This document shows positions 39,717 to 48,667 of a stretch of DNA of 64,000 nucleotides, piece by piece. The number at the start of each line of letters is the position of its first letter. Within the stretch, counting starts at the first letter, position 1. The translations under genes were made by a program, and so were the position numbers. Source of the DNA: Cognatundibacterium luofuense (GTDB lineage Bacteria; Pseudomonadota; Gammaproteobacteria; Burkholderiales; Burkholderiaceae_D); the NCBI RefSeq assembly GCF_018139685.1, contig NZ_JAGSPN010000001.1, forward strand, positions 434,001 through 498,000, given 5' to 3'. The notes beneath the pieces are model-generated. The model searched no databases. It was not told the DNA's origin and was given only the letters and a program-made list of their open reading frames with translations.

Positions 39717-40543
39717 TTGTTGTTGAAGATCTCAATAAACATTTCATCCGTCAGGGAGCGCAGGCGACAGCAGACTGGCGTCAGGTTTTGCGCTCACTGG
39801 GTCTGATGAAAAAACAGCAGGAACTGGTCAAGGCAGTCAACGGCGTCAGCTTCCGTGCGGAAGATGGCGCGATTACCGGATTGCTCGGCGCGAACGGCGC
39901 CGGAAAAACAACCACGCTGCGTATGATTGCTGCGCTGCTGCCATCTGACAGCGGCAATATTCTGGTGGATGGCGCAGCGGTGACACCGGGCAGTTACGCC
40001 ACGCAGTCGCAAATGGGCGTGTTATCCGATGCACGCGGACTGTATCCGCGTCTGACTGCCCGCGAAAACATCCGCTACTACGGCCGTTTGCACGGACTGA
40101 GTGCAGAGCAGACGGAACAGCGTATTGAACAGCTGGCGCAATGGCTGGAAATGCAGCCTTTACTGGACCGTCGTACAGAAGGATTCAGCCAGGGTGAACG
40201 CATGAAAACTGCGCTGGCCCGTGCTCTGGTACATGATCCGAAAAACATTATTCTTGATGAGCCGACCAATGGCCTGGATGTGGTGGCAACCCGTGCCCTG
40301 CGTGAATTTTTGTTATTCCTGAAATCACCGCAGGGTGGCGGCAAGTGCATTATCGTGTCCACCCACATCATGCAGGAAGTGGAGCGTTTGTGTGATCACG
40401 TGGTGATTGTGGCTGGCGGCCGCAATGTGGCGGAGGGAACTGTGACACAGCTGAAGCAGTTGTCCGGACATCAGGATTTTGAAGATGCATTTGTATCGCT
40501 GGCATTTGCAGGTCAGTCGCATCAGCACAAGGAGGCAGTATGA
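39713..40543 (+). CDS. ABC transporter ATP-binding protein, NatA-like
   Basis: A 276-residue ATPase with Walker A GANGAGKTTTLRM (about 61-73), Q-loop region QMGVLSDARGLYPRLTA, signature FSQGERMKTALARAL, Walker B NIILDEPTNGLD with the catalytic glutamate, and switch His in STHIM. The closest family pattern is NatA of the sodium-efflux NatAB system, but drug or peptide exporters share it. The N-terminal insertion QATADWRQVLRSLGLMKKQQ is also seen in NatA-type proteins. ATGA overlaps link it to the hydrolase upstream and the permease downstream. Confidence 0.88.
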   Translation: MIVVEDLNKHFIRQGAQATADWRQVLRSLGLMKKQQELVKAVNGVSFRAEDGAITGLLGANGAGKTTTLRMIAALLPSDSGNILVDGAAVTPGSYATQSQMGVLSDARGLYPRLTARENIRYYGRLHGLSAEQTEQRIEQLAQWLEMQPLLDRRTEGFSQGERMKTALARALVHDPKNIILDEPTNGLDVVATRALREFLLFLKSPQGGGKCIIVSTHIMQEVERLCDHVVIVAGGRNVAEGTVTQLKQLSGHQDFEDAFVSLAFAGQSHQHKEAV

Positions 40544-41703
40544 GCGTGGGTTTCACGATTGTTCTGAAAGAACTGAAAGATGCATTGCGCGACAAACGTA
40601 CGCTGCTGACAGCATTGGCGACTTCGCTGTTCGGTGTGCCGCTGATGCTGCTGATTTTTTCGGTGGTTTTGTCGCAGGTGGAAGGGCAGGAAGAGCGGCG
40701 TGAAGTCATGGCGGTGGGTATGGAACATGCGCCACAGCTGGAAAATTTCATTCAGCGTCAGGGCTATACCATCTTAAAAGCGCCTGCTGATTACGAACAG
40801 AAATCACGCAGTAAAGAACTGAGTCTGCCGGTGTTGCTGGTGCCGGAAGATGCGGAACAGCGCTTTCTCCATGGCGAAAAAGTCACTTTGAAAATCGCGT
40901 ATGACACAGCGAACCGCAGCGCAGAATTCGGCTTACGTCCTTTGCGCCGTCTGCTGGAGGGTTTTGCACAGGAAACCATGATTGCTGATCTGACCATGCG
41001 TGGTATTTCCAGTGATTTGCTGCAGCGTGTGGAAGTGAAGGAAGTGTATTTGCGGGCGGCGGAAGAGCGCCGTGCCACCGTGACGGAAATGCTGCCGATG
41101 ATGGTGCTGATGGCGATTGTGGTGGGTGGTATGTATGCATCGATTGACACGACAGCCGGTGAACGCGAACGCGGATCGCTGGAACCGCTGATGATGAATC
41201 CGGTGGGTGGTGTGCAGTTGGCGCTCGGTAAATGGCTGGCAGTCACGCTGGTCGGTATGGCAGTGCTGGCGCTGACAATACTGAGCTTTTTCCCGACGCA
41301 GGCGCTGATTCAGAATGAAACTCTGAAGGCAGAATTTCAGTTCGGCCTGCGCGATGCCGGTTATTTCATGCTGGTGCTGACACCGCTGGTAGCGATGGTG
41401 TCGGCGATACAGATTGCACTGTCGCTGAGTTGCAAGAGCTTCAAAGAAGCGCAGATTCGTACGCAGCTGACCACGATGATCATTCCGATGATTTCTCTGG
41501 TACCGGTTATGTTCCCGGGACGTGAGCCGGCATGGACAGCATGGGTTCCCGTGCTGACACAGAATCAGATGCTGGGCAAAATCCTCAAAGGAGCCAGTCT
41601 GGACTGGACAGCAGTCGGCGTTTCATGGGTTGCCGCAACGGCGTTGACAGTCATTTTCCTTGCTTACACAGCACGTAAAATGCGTCAGGTTGTTATGCTG
41701 TAA
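40540..41703 (+). CDS. ABC-2 type permease, NatB-like
   Basis: A 387-residue membrane protein with one N-terminal helix (LLTALATSLFGVPLMLLIFSV), a large extracytoplasmic domain at about 55-180, and five helices in the C-terminal half (starting MLPMMVLMAIVVGGMYASIDT, followed by ERERGSLEPLMMNPV, an ABC-2 signature). This architecture matches NatB/ABC-2 type exporters. It forms an exporter with the ATPase just upstream. The upstream secreted peptidase-like hydrolase in the same operon suggests that the exported compound and the hydrolase act together, which is inference. A terminator follows. Confidence 0.88.
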   Translation: MSVGFTIVLKELKDALRDKRTLLTALATSLFGVPLMLLIFSVVLSQVEGQEERREVMAVGMEHAPQLENFIQRQGYTILKAPADYEQKSRSKELSLPVLLVPEDAEQRFLHGEKVTLKIAYDTANRSAEFGLRPLRRLLEGFAQETMIADLTMRGISSDLLQRVEVKEVYLRAAEERRATVTEMLPMMVLMAIVVGGMYASIDTTAGERERGSLEPLMMNPVGGVQLALGKWLAVTLVGMAVLALTILSFFPTQALIQNETLKAEFQFGLRDAGYFMLVLTPLVAMVSAIQIALSLSCKSFKEAQIRTQLTTMIIPMISLVPVMFPGREPAWTAWVPVLTQNQMLGKILKGASLDWTAVGVSWVAATALTVIFLAYTARKMRQVVML

Positions 41704-41727
41704 CTGCGAAGCGGCATCAAAAAGACA

Positions 41728-41760
41728 AACCGCTGGTGTGAACTCACCGGCGGTTTTTTA
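41728..41760 (+). terminator. Rho-independent terminator of the hydrolase-NatAB operon
   Basis: aaccgctggtg (41728-41738) pairs with caccggcggtt (41745-41755) with a single mismatch and is followed by six T. Confidence 0.88.
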
Positions 41761-41820
41761 TCGCCTCATGCTTGTGATGAATGTGAAAGCTATGCAAATA
41801 TCGTCATCAGCGCTTTTTGA

Positions 41821-41871
41821 AAGTCCGGACTTTCTGCCGACGACAGAGGAGTTGCTGTGCTGAACTCCGCA
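41821..41871 (+). repeat. Dispersed 'SADD' repeat, copy B
   Basis: This 51-bp core differs from copy C at one position only. In one frame it would read KSGLSADDRGVAVLNSA. Upstream it continues with ctatgcaaatatcgtcatc, shared in part with copies A and C. It lies between the NatAB operon terminator and the MITE-like element. Confidence 0.8.
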
Positions 41872-41952
41872 TTTGGCACGGAAACGGGCAATTACGTGCC
41901 GGCAGATAGCCTCTGGCCGTGTTGAAGTGATACCGCCGGGGCGCGATGAGCC

Positions 41953-42223
41953 TAGAACTCATTTCATAAATACCCGCGAGATGCGTTTGCCTCATAGCGC
42001 AGGCTGGCAAGGCGGACAAGGCAGTAAATAGCGGCGCTATTTACAACGCGTCCAACGCTGTCCAGCGTGCGCTATGAGGCAAACCCTCCGGGAACGGAGG
42101 TGCCGGGCGCATTGCTTTGTTGCGTCGCTTGCACAGGCACCAGCCTGTGCTGCGCAACGGCGCCGCGCACTGCCTCCCGGCACCTCGCGTTCGCACTCGT
42201 GGCTATTTATGAAATGAGTTCTA
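41953..42223. mobile_element. MITE-like element with perfect 20-bp terminal inverted repeats
   Basis: The ends tagaactcatttcataaata (41953-41972) and its exact reverse complement (42204-42223) enclose 271 bp that encode nothing. If the outer TA is a target duplication, the element is 267 bp with 18-bp ends, as expected for TA-targeting (IS630/Tc1-like) transposition. The interior is almost fully self-complementary: a perfect 17-bp inverted repeat (41985-42001 with 42068-42084) enclosing a nine-bp hairpin (42024-42032 with 42036-42044), and an 11-bp stem (42097-42107 with 42176-42186) enclosing an eight-bp hairpin (42131-42138 with 42143-42150). It would need a transposase in trans. It lies just upstream of the hydrolase gene and could affect its expression. 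Confidence 0.82.
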
Positions 42224-42252
42224 ATCATCAGCCATGACTCAGGAGTGAAACG

Positions 42253-43116
42253 ATGTTGAAACAATGCGGCTTGTCGCTGCTTTTTTTGCTGATGTCCGCA
42301 CATGCCACCGCAACCGTTATCGAGGAAGTTATCGAGGTGCCGGTCAGCGTCAGGAATATATATGGTCAGGAAGTCAGTCAGCGAATCAAAGTAACGGTTT
42401 TTCGGGACGATCAGCGCATGAATGCGCCGTATCTGGTGCTGAATCATGGCCGGCCTGCGAATGGCAATCTCGCTGGTATGCAGCGTCAGCGCTATTCAGA
42501 AAACTCCCGCTATTTTGTCTCTCTGGGATTTGCCGTACTGGTGCCGACCCGTGTCGGCTATGGCGAATCCGGCGGCCCGGATGTGGAAGACTCCGGCCGC
42601 TGTGATTCCCGCCAGTACCCGCCTGCATATGCTGCAGCGGCCGATCAGACCATCGCAGTGCTGAAGCACGTTGCAGGCTATTCCTATGTGAACGCCGCGC
42701 GCGGTATTGTTGTCGGCCAGTCTTTTGGCGGAGCGACGGCAATCGCTTTATCTGCCAGAGAGGTGCCCGGCATGGTGGCAGCAGTGAACTTTGCCGGCGG
42801 TGGTGGCGGTGATCCGGTCGGGCATCCCGGTGTTCCGTGCAGCGCGTACCGGATGACGGCAATGTTCCGCAGTTACGGTACGACGGCAAAGGTGCCGACC
42901 TTGTGGTTATACAGCGAGAACGATCAGTTCTGGGGAAAAAAACTGCCGCTTGAATGGCTTGCTGCGTATACCGGCGCGGGCGGCAAGGGCGAATTTGTCC
43001 AACTGCCGCCATATAAAGAAGATGGTCACGCCAGCTTTGTCGGTAACCGGGCAGCATGGCAACCTGCGTTCGAACAATTCCTGAGAAAGCTGGATTTTTT
43101 GCCAGCGTCGCCTTGA
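42253..43116 (+). CDS. Alpha/beta hydrolase (dienelactone hydrolase-like), exported
   Basis: A 287-residue protein with a signal peptide (CGLSLLFLLMSAHATA) and an alpha/beta hydrolase core: LVLNHGRPANG as the oxyanion region, VPTRVGYGESGG, the nucleophile Ser in VVGQSFGGATAIAL, Asp in LYSENDQFWG and His in EDGHASF. The triad spacing and the GQSFGG elbow resemble periplasmic dienelactone-hydrolase-type esterases; the substrate is unknown. CAGGAG precedes the start. It is a lone gene placed between the MITE-like element and repeat copy C, and flanked by direct repeats B and C, which makes it the best candidate in the window for a mobile or recently gained gene. Confidence 0.82.
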   Translation: MLKQCGLSLLFLLMSAHATATVIEEVIEVPVSVRNIYGQEVSQRIKVTVFRDDQRMNAPYLVLNHGRPANGNLAGMQRQRYSENSRYFVSLGFAVLVPTRVGYGESGGPDVEDSGRCDSRQYPPAYAAAADQTIAVLKHVAGYSYVNAARGIVVGQSFGGATAIALSAREVPGMVAAVNFAGGGGGDPVGHPGVPCSAYRMTAMFRSYGTTAKVPTLWLYSENDQFWGKKLPLEWLAAYTGAGGKGEFVQLPPYKEDGHASFVGNRAAWQPAFEQFLRKLDFLPASP

Positions 43117-43227
43117 ATATCTGATACCGACAGGACGACTGAGGGAACGGATGGAATGACATCGCCTGAACCGGAACAGAAGTCACGTACGTCGGATGCT
43201 GCAGAAATCGTCATCGGCCATTAGCGT

Positions 43228-43278
43228 AAGTCCGGACTTTCTGCCGACGACAGGGGAGTTGCTGTGCTGAACTCCGCA
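43228..43278 (+). repeat. Dispersed 'SADD' repeat, copy C
   Basis: This 51-bp core matches copy B at 50 of 51 positions and has the same orientation, 1.4 kb downstream. It is followed by the block aaaacaggcatttt, which also occurs (as ggaaaacaggcatttt) next to copy A. Confidence 0.8.
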
Positions 43279-43344
43279 AAACAGGCATTTTCCGGCAATG
43301 CGGGGCAGCAAAGTCAGTTCCGGTACGATGGTGTGCAACAGCAA

Positions 43345-43376
43345 TAAAAAACGGCGCACTGTCATCGGTGCGCCGC
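43345..43376 (-). terminator. Rho-independent terminator after rapZ
   Basis: The stem cggcgcac/gtgcgccg (43352-43359 with 43368-43375) is followed on the minus strand by six T. Confidence 0.85.
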
Positions 43377-43408
43377 TCAGATCAGACTATGCAAATACGA
43401 TGGCTTGC

Positions 43409-44272
43409 TTATTGCAAACGGCGGTGCCTTACCAGAACATCTTCAAGTTTCGCGAAATGCCGCGCCAGTTTTTCCACCATAAACACGGAACGGTGCTGTC
43501 CGCCGGTGCAGCCGATCGCCACGGTCAGATAGCTGCGGTTATCTTTCTTGAACGATGGAATCCATTTTTCCAGAAATTGCAGAATATCGTGATACATCTC
43601 ATGCGCCATTGGCTGATTTTCAAGGAAATCAACAACCGGCTGATCACGTCCAGTCAGATCACGCAGAGCCAGATCGTAATGCGGGTTCGGCAGCATGCGG
43701 ACGTCGAATACCAGATCCGCATCCAGAGGAACGCCGCGTTTGAACGCAAATGATTCAAACATCAGCACCAGAGGAATATTCGGGATGCCGATGAAATCTT
43801 TGACCCATGCGCGTAGCTGATTCGCACGCAAATCGGTGGTGTCGATCACGTGCGCCAGCCCCTGAATCGGCGCCAGAATGTCGCGCTCCTCATCCAGACA
43901 TTCAGTCAGGGTTTTGGTCGGCGTCTGGTTCATATCCAGATTCAGGCGGCGTGACAAAGGATGACTGCGGCGTGTTTCAGAAAAACGGGCGACCAGAGAT
44001 TCTGTGCTGGCGGTCAGAAACAGAATCCTGACATGGTGACCCTCTTTCTTCAGCATCTGTATGGTTTGCGGCAGAAAATGCAATCCGCTGGCGCTGCGGG
44101 TATCAATTGCTATGGCGGCAGATAACTGATTATCCGTGACCAGGGTTTCCACCAGTTGTGGCAACAATCCCGGCGGCAGATTATCAACGCAGTAATAATT
44201 GGCATCTTCCAGCACGCGCAGCGCGACCGATTTACCGGCACCGGAAATGCCCGAGATGAGTAAAATTTCCAT
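43409..44272 (-). CDS. rapZ: RNase adapter protein RapZ
   Basis: A 287-residue P-loop protein. Walker A is ISGISGAGKSVALR (about 7-20); NYYCVDNLPPGLLP, a Walker-B-like IDTRSA and the C-terminal IGCTGGQHRSVFMVEKLARHF are family signatures. In enterobacteria it binds glucosamine-6-phosphate and delivers the sRNA GlmZ to RNase E; outside them it may have a nucleotide-dependent role. It is the last gene of the ptsN-hprK-rapZ run and is followed by a terminator. Confidence 0.95.
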   Translation of the reverse strand: MEILLISGISGAGKSVALRVLEDANYYCVDNLPPGLLPQLVETLVTDNQLSAAIAIDTRSASGLHFLPQTIQMLKKEGHHVRILFLTASTESLVARFSETRRSHPLSRRLNLDMNQTPTKTLTECLDEERDILAPIQGLAHVIDTTDLRANQLRAWVKDFIGIPNIPLVLMFESFAFKRGVPLDADLVFDVRMLPNPHYDLALRDLTGRDQPVVDFLENQPMAHEMYHDILQFLEKWIPSFKKDNRSYLTVAIGCTGGQHRSVFMVEKLARHFAKLEDVLVRHRRLQ

Positions 44273-44274
44273 GC

Positions 44275-45216
44275 TTAGTCTCCGGCTTCCATCGCCTTGC
44301 GCTGGCGTTCCATGAAATCTTCCAGCGTGTTGATTCCGCGTAATTGCAGAATGGTGTTGCGTACCGCAGCCTCCAGCAATACCGCGATATTGCGGCCGGC
44401 TGCCACCGGAATCACCACTTTGCGTATTGGTAAGCCGAGCACGTCTTCGGTCTGCGAATCAATCGGCAAACGCTCATAGTTTTCTTCCAGCGTACTGCGT
44501 CTGACCAGATGCACAATCAGCTTCAGCCGCATTTTGCGGCGCACGGCAGTTTCACCGAAAATCGCACGGATATCCAGCAGGCCCAGACCGCGGACTTCCA
44601 GCAAATTCTGCAATAGTTCCGGGCAGCGGCCTTCGATCATATTCGGTGCGATACGGGAAAATTCAACCGCATCATCTGCCACCAGCCCGTGACTGCGGGA
44701 AATCAGTTCCAGACCCAGTTCACTTTTACCGAGACCGGATTCACCGGTAATCAGCACGCCGACGCCGAGTACATCCATGAATACCCCGTGCATCGTGACT
44801 TTTTGTGCCAGTTTTTTGGACAGATAGACACGCAGGTAATCAATCACCTGTGCCGACGGGAATGGTGTGGAAAACAGCGGGATATTGTTATCGTCGCACT
44901 TGGTCAAAAAGTCCGCAGGCGAATCCAGACCCTGCGCAACAATCAGTGCCGGTGGCTGTCCTGCAACCAGTTCGCGGATCAGATTGCCGCGTGATGCCGG
45001 TGATAAACGATGATAGTAAGCAAGTTCCTGATGGCCCAGCACCTGAATGCGGCCAGGATGAATCAGGTTTAAGTGGCCAACCTGGTCAGCGGCAGAAGCG
45101 GCATCACCGGTGATACATTTGTCTGCACCGGCAAAGCCGGCGAACCAGCCAAGCTGCATACTGTCACGGTTATCGTCGTAAATCTTTTGTATCGTGAGTT
45201 CTGTATTTAAGGGCAT
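44275..45216 (-). CDS. hprK: HPr kinase/phosphorylase
   Basis: A 313-residue bifunctional kinase/phosphorylase that modifies a serine on HPr-like proteins. The C-terminal catalytic domain has the Walker [17 protein letters not shown] (about 155-170), the adjacent catalytic [12 protein letters not shown], and the [15 protein letters not shown] signature. Betaproteobacteria carry hprK next to ptsN in a regulatory PTS without sugar transport. The gene ends two bases before rapZ starts and begins 22 bases after ptsN. Confidence 0.96.
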   Translation of the reverse strand: MPLNTELTIQKIYDDNRDSMQLGWFAGFAGADKCITGDAASAADQVGHLNLIHPGRIQVLGHQELAYYHRLSPASRGNLIRELVAGQPPALIVAQGLDSPADFLTKCDDNNIPLFSTPFPSAQVIDYLRVYLSKKLAQKVTMHGVFMDVLGVGVLITGESGLGKSELGLELISRSHGLVADDAVEFSRIAPNMIEGRCPELLQNLLEVRGLGLLDIRAIFGETAVRRKMRLKLIVHLVRRSTLEENYERLPIDSQTEDVLGLPIRKVVIPVAAGRNIAVLLEAAVRNTILQLRGINTLEDFMERQRKAMEAGD

Positions 45217-45238
45217 GGTTCGGTGCTGAAATCAGGGT

Positions 45239-45712
45239 TCAGGAAAGCTGCGGGCTACCCGGCTGCCATGCCATAATTTTCTGATGTACGATGGCAGGAT
45301 CGGGTTCATTGCTGAGTTCGTTACGGAAGTTTTCGCTGGACAGCATTTCCGCGATTTCCGACAGTGTTTCCAGATGTTGTTGCAGTACATTGTCCGGCAT
45401 CAGCAGGAAGATCAGCAGAGTGACAGGCTGACCATCCGGTGACTCAAACGGAATACCGTCTTTCAGACGCACAAACGCTGCGATCGGCGCTTTGAGGCCC
45501 TTGATACGGCCATGCGGTACCGCAACGCCGTGACCAAGACCGGTAGAACCGAGGCGCTCACGTGCAAACAGATTTTCAGAAACGGTAGAACGGGCAATGC
45601 TGCAATTGTTTTCAAACAGCAGCCCCGCTTGTTCAAATGCTCTTTTTTTACTGGAGATTTCCAGATCCAGCAGAACATTTCCAGGCGGGAGAATTTTTGC
45701 AATATTTGTCAT
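45239..45712 (-). CDS. ptsN: Nitrogen-regulatory PTS EIIA protein
   Basis: A 157-residue EIIA-Ntr. The phosphorylated histidine is in GLGHGVAVPHGRIKG, preceded by SENLFARERLGSTG, and VTLLIFLLMPDNVLQQHLETLSEIA is typical of the C-terminal half. It would receive phosphate from NPr and regulate potassium, nitrogen or carbon metabolism by direct binding. In many relatives rpoN and hpf sit just upstream; here a GGDEF/EAL gene takes that place. Confidence 0.95.
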   Translation of the reverse strand: MTNIAKILPPGNVLLDLEISSKKRAFEQAGLLFENNCSIARSTVSENLFARERLGSTGLGHGVAVPHGRIKGLKAPIAAFVRLKDGIPFESPDGQPVTLLIFLLMPDNVLQQHLETLSEIAEMLSSENFRNELSNEPDPAIVHQKIMAWQPGSPQLS

Positions 45713-45810
45713 GATGCAATAAAAGTGACGGCCTAGTGTGCAAAATGCAAGACCAGCAATACCCGAATTATAGGCTGGAAACCCTGCTCAGGTGTAGAGA
45801 ATGGTGAAAT

Positions 45811-48465
45811 TCAGGCTGGCTTGCGCGACAGCAGTGCACCGAATTTTTCAGCAGTGACCGGCGGGCTGAAATAATAACCCTGTAAATCGTGGCAGCCGGT
45901 TTCAGACAGGAAATGCAGCTGTGCCTCGGTCTCCACACCTTCCGCCGTTACCCGCATTTTCAGTGCACTGGCCATGGCAATAATGGCTTGCGTCAATGCG
46001 ATGGAATCCTGATGGTCAGGAATCTGATGAATGAAGGAACGGTCGATTTTCAGGTTATCAATCGGGAAGCGTTGCAGGTAAGAGAGCGATGAGAAGCCTG
46101 TCCCGAAGTCATCCAGAGAAATACTGACACCCAGTGCACGCAGTGCATTAAAGACTGGCAGCAGTTGCTCAGGATCGCTCATTAATAAGCCTTCGGTGAT
46201 TTCAAGCTGCAGTGCAGTGCCGGGTAAACCAGTCCGGTCGAGTACTCCGGCGATAAAAGCAGGCAGTGCAGCATCTGCAAATTGCTTTGGCGAAATATTG
46301 ACGCTGATTGTCAGATCAGATGCGGTTTGCCGCCGCCATTGCATAGTTTGCTGACAGGCTTGTTCCAGCACCCAACGGCCTATCGGCAGAATCAGTCCGA
46401 GCTCTTCCGCAATCGGAATAAATTCGGCAGGTGAGGTTAAACCCATTCCCGGCATATTCCAGCGTATCAGCGCTTCAGCACCGATAATTTGTCCGCTGTG
46501 CATGGCGATTTTCGGCTGGTAATACACCTCAAATTCATGCTCGATCAATGCACGGCGCAGACTGCTTTCGATGGTGTACCGGTGTTGTGCGCGGACGTTC
46601 AGCTCCGTAGTGAAGAACTGATAATTATTTTTGCCGCATTCTTTGGCGTGATACATCGCTGAATCAGCGCAGCGCATCAGTTCAGATACATCACTGCCGT
46701 CATGCGGATAAATACTGATACCGATGGATGTGCCCAGATGATATTCCTTGCCATCGATATAAAACGGGATATGCAGTTGCTGTAACACCTGATCACCGAT
46801 GGCACGGATTTGTGCAGCATCGCGCAGATTTTCCACAACAATTACGAATTCATCGCCACCGAGCCGCGCCAGCAGATTGTGTTCACTGACACAAAGACGC
46901 AAACGCTGAGCCACTTCACGCAATAGGGTGTCTCCTGCTGCATGCCCCGCCGTATCGTTGACGTTTTTAAAACGATCCAGGTCCAGAAACATCAGCGCGA
47001 CTTTTTGCTGTAACTGAGCGGCATCGGAGACGGCTTTATTCAGACGCTGATTCAGATAGTGTCGGTTCGGCAAGCCGGTCAGCGCATCATATGAAGCCAT
47101 GTAACTGAGCTGCTGCTGAGTCGCACGCATTTCTGTGGTGTCTGTGAACGATACCAGCACCGAAGAGACGGTATCACCGGATTTACGGATAATCGGCAGA
47201 CAGTTAATTTGCAGCCAGACCACGGAATTATCCTGTAATTCCACACCCAGCGTTAAATCGAGAATCGGTTCACCATTACGGAATACGCGGGATGCCGGAT
47301 CATTGCCAGTGTCGACGGTAGTGCCGTCTTCTGTGAATAATCGGCGGAAATAGCGCTGTCGTTTTTCCGATGTTTCCGGATAGTCGATTTTCAGAATTTT
47401 CAGTGCAGAAGGATTGCTGGTCAGGATCTGGCCTTTCGAGCCAATCACCATAATTCCCTCTGTCAGATTTGTCACCACGGAGCGATAGCGTTCCTCGCTT
47501 TCCTCCAGGCTTTGCTCCATATTCTTTTTATCGATGGCCAGTCCGATCAGATCGGAAGCATCGGTAATCATGCTTTGCTCATCGTCATTCGGATGATGTT
47601 CATAATCATAATAAACATCAACAGAACCCAGTACATTGCTGAACGCAGTACGAATCGGCAGCGACCATGCTGCACGGATACCGGCAGCAGCGGCAACTGA
47701 TTTCAGGTTTTCCCACGAGGGGCTGAGGCTGATATCCTGCACAATCGTAATACGGTCATAAAACACTGCTTCAGCAGAACAACCGTGGCTGGTGCCAACT
47801 TGTAAAACAGACAGGGCGCGGGTGAAGGATTCCGGTAAGGAAGGGCCAGCGCCAAGACGCAAAATACCATCCTCAGGATGATAAAGACTGATAGCGCACA
47901 TCGCACCGTTATCCAGCAAGCGCTCCATCCTGTCGCAAACGTCTTCTAGGATATCTGTCAGTGGCTTATCCAGCGCAATCATTTCGAGAATTTCTTTCTC
48001 GTGGTGAAGCGCTTCATGCACACGGCTGCTCGGATGCTGGCTGCTGATCATCACAGGATACGCGGCCGGAGAGCTGCGTTGTTTGCGGGCAGTAATCAGA
48101 ATGGCCGGAATGTGATCCAGCATAAAACCGCGGCTGTAAATTTCCAGGTCAATGCGGCTGCCATCCAGCGCCTTACACTGAAAGTACTGAGGGCCGGGAA
48201 TGCGTTCGTTCTTCCCGATTTCAAATAACTGGCGGACAGTCTGGTGATGCTGAGCGATCAGAAATTCTTCAGGGCACAGGCCAAGAATTTGTGAAAGAGA
48301 TTCGGCCTTTAATAATTCTAATCCCGCAGGATTGGCAAAGCTGATGCGCTGATCGGTCAGCACATAGACTGCGTCTGGTAAAAGTTGCAATAGCCCGGGG
48401 TGCCATTCAGAGCGGATTTCACTGGGTGGAACTGGTGTGTTCTTAGACGTGTTGACGGGTATCAC
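45811..48465 (-). CDS. PAS-GAF-PAS-GGDEF-EAL cyclic di-GMP regulator
   Basis: An 884-residue signalling protein starting at a GTG. Order: PAS (about 25-130), GAF (about 160-310), PAS (about 325-445), GGDEF (about 455-615) and EAL (about 630-880). The synthase site is intact (ARLGGDEFVIV, 535-543) and the phosphodiesterase motifs are intact (EALIRW, LEITEGLL, LDDFGTGFSSLSYL, KIDRSFI). No RxxD inhibitory site precedes GGDEF. The protein has no membrane helix, so it is likely cytosolic; the PAS and GAF domains suggest response to a small ligand or redox state. Which activity dominates cannot be read. It is monocistronic beside ptsN. Confidence 0.9.
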   Translation of the reverse strand: MIPVNTSKNTPVPPSEIRSEWHPGLLQLLPDAVYVLTDQRISFANPAGLELLKAESLSQILGLCPEEFLIAQHHQTVRQLFEIGKNERIPGPQYFQCKALDGSRIDLEIYSRGFMLDHIPAILITARKQRSSPAAYPVMISSQHPSSRVHEALHHEKEILEMIALDKPLTDILEDVCDRMERLLDNGAMCAISLYHPEDGILRLGAGPSLPESFTRALSVLQVGTSHGCSAEAVFYDRITIVQDISLSPSWENLKSVAAAAGIRAAWSLPIRTAFSNVLGSVDVYYDYEHHPNDDEQSMITDASDLIGLAIDKKNMEQSLEESEERYRSVVTNLTEGIMVIGSKGQILTSNPSALKILKIDYPETSEKRQRYFRRLFTEDGTTVDTGNDPASRVFRNGEPILDLTLGVELQDNSVVWLQINCLPIIRKSGDTVSSVLVSFTDTTEMRATQQQLSYMASYDALTGLPNRHYLNQRLNKAVSDAAQLQQKVALMFLDLDRFKNVNDTAGHAAGDTLLREVAQRLRLCVSEHNLLARLGGDEFVIVVENLRDAAQIRAIGDQVLQQLHIPFYIDGKEYHLGTSIGISIYPHDGSDVSELMRCADSAMYHAKECGKNNYQFFTTELNVRAQHRYTIESSLRRALIEHEFEVYYQPKIAMHSGQIIGAEALIRWNMPGMGLTSPAEFIPIAEELGLILPIGRWVLEQACQQTMQWRRQTASDLTISVNISPKQFADAALPAFIAGVLDRTGLPGTALQLEITEGLLMSDPEQLLPVFNALRALGVSISLDDFGTGFSSLSYLQRFPIDNLKIDRSFIHQIPDHQDSIALTQAIIAMASALKMRVTAEGVETEAQLHFLSETGCHDLQGYYFSPPVTAEKFGALLSRKPA

Positions 48466-48667
48466 GACAAAAATCTGCAGGATGGTTGAACAACATCCCG
48501 GTTCGCAGAACAGAGGTAAGTGATCCTGGCAGTTGCAAGGCTGCTATCGCTTTCCGGTCCGGCGAACCCGGCCTATGGCTCGGGTAAGCCACCGGATTCG
48601 CGATTAATACCGCAGAATCCGGTCAATCCGGTCTATGATGGCAAGCAGCGCGTGTTTCGTCAATCAG

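Noticed and set aside
42037-42447. A 136-codon minus-strand frame across the MITE-like element and hydrolase start
   Set aside because: It runs through inverted repeats and is antisense to a real signal peptide; it is a product of the palindromic sequence.
48470-48667. GC-rich imperfect repeats (aatccggt, ccggtctatg) between pagP and the GGDEF/EAL gene
   Set aside because: The units are short and irregular, and no stable hairpin with a T-run or direct repeat unit could be defined.
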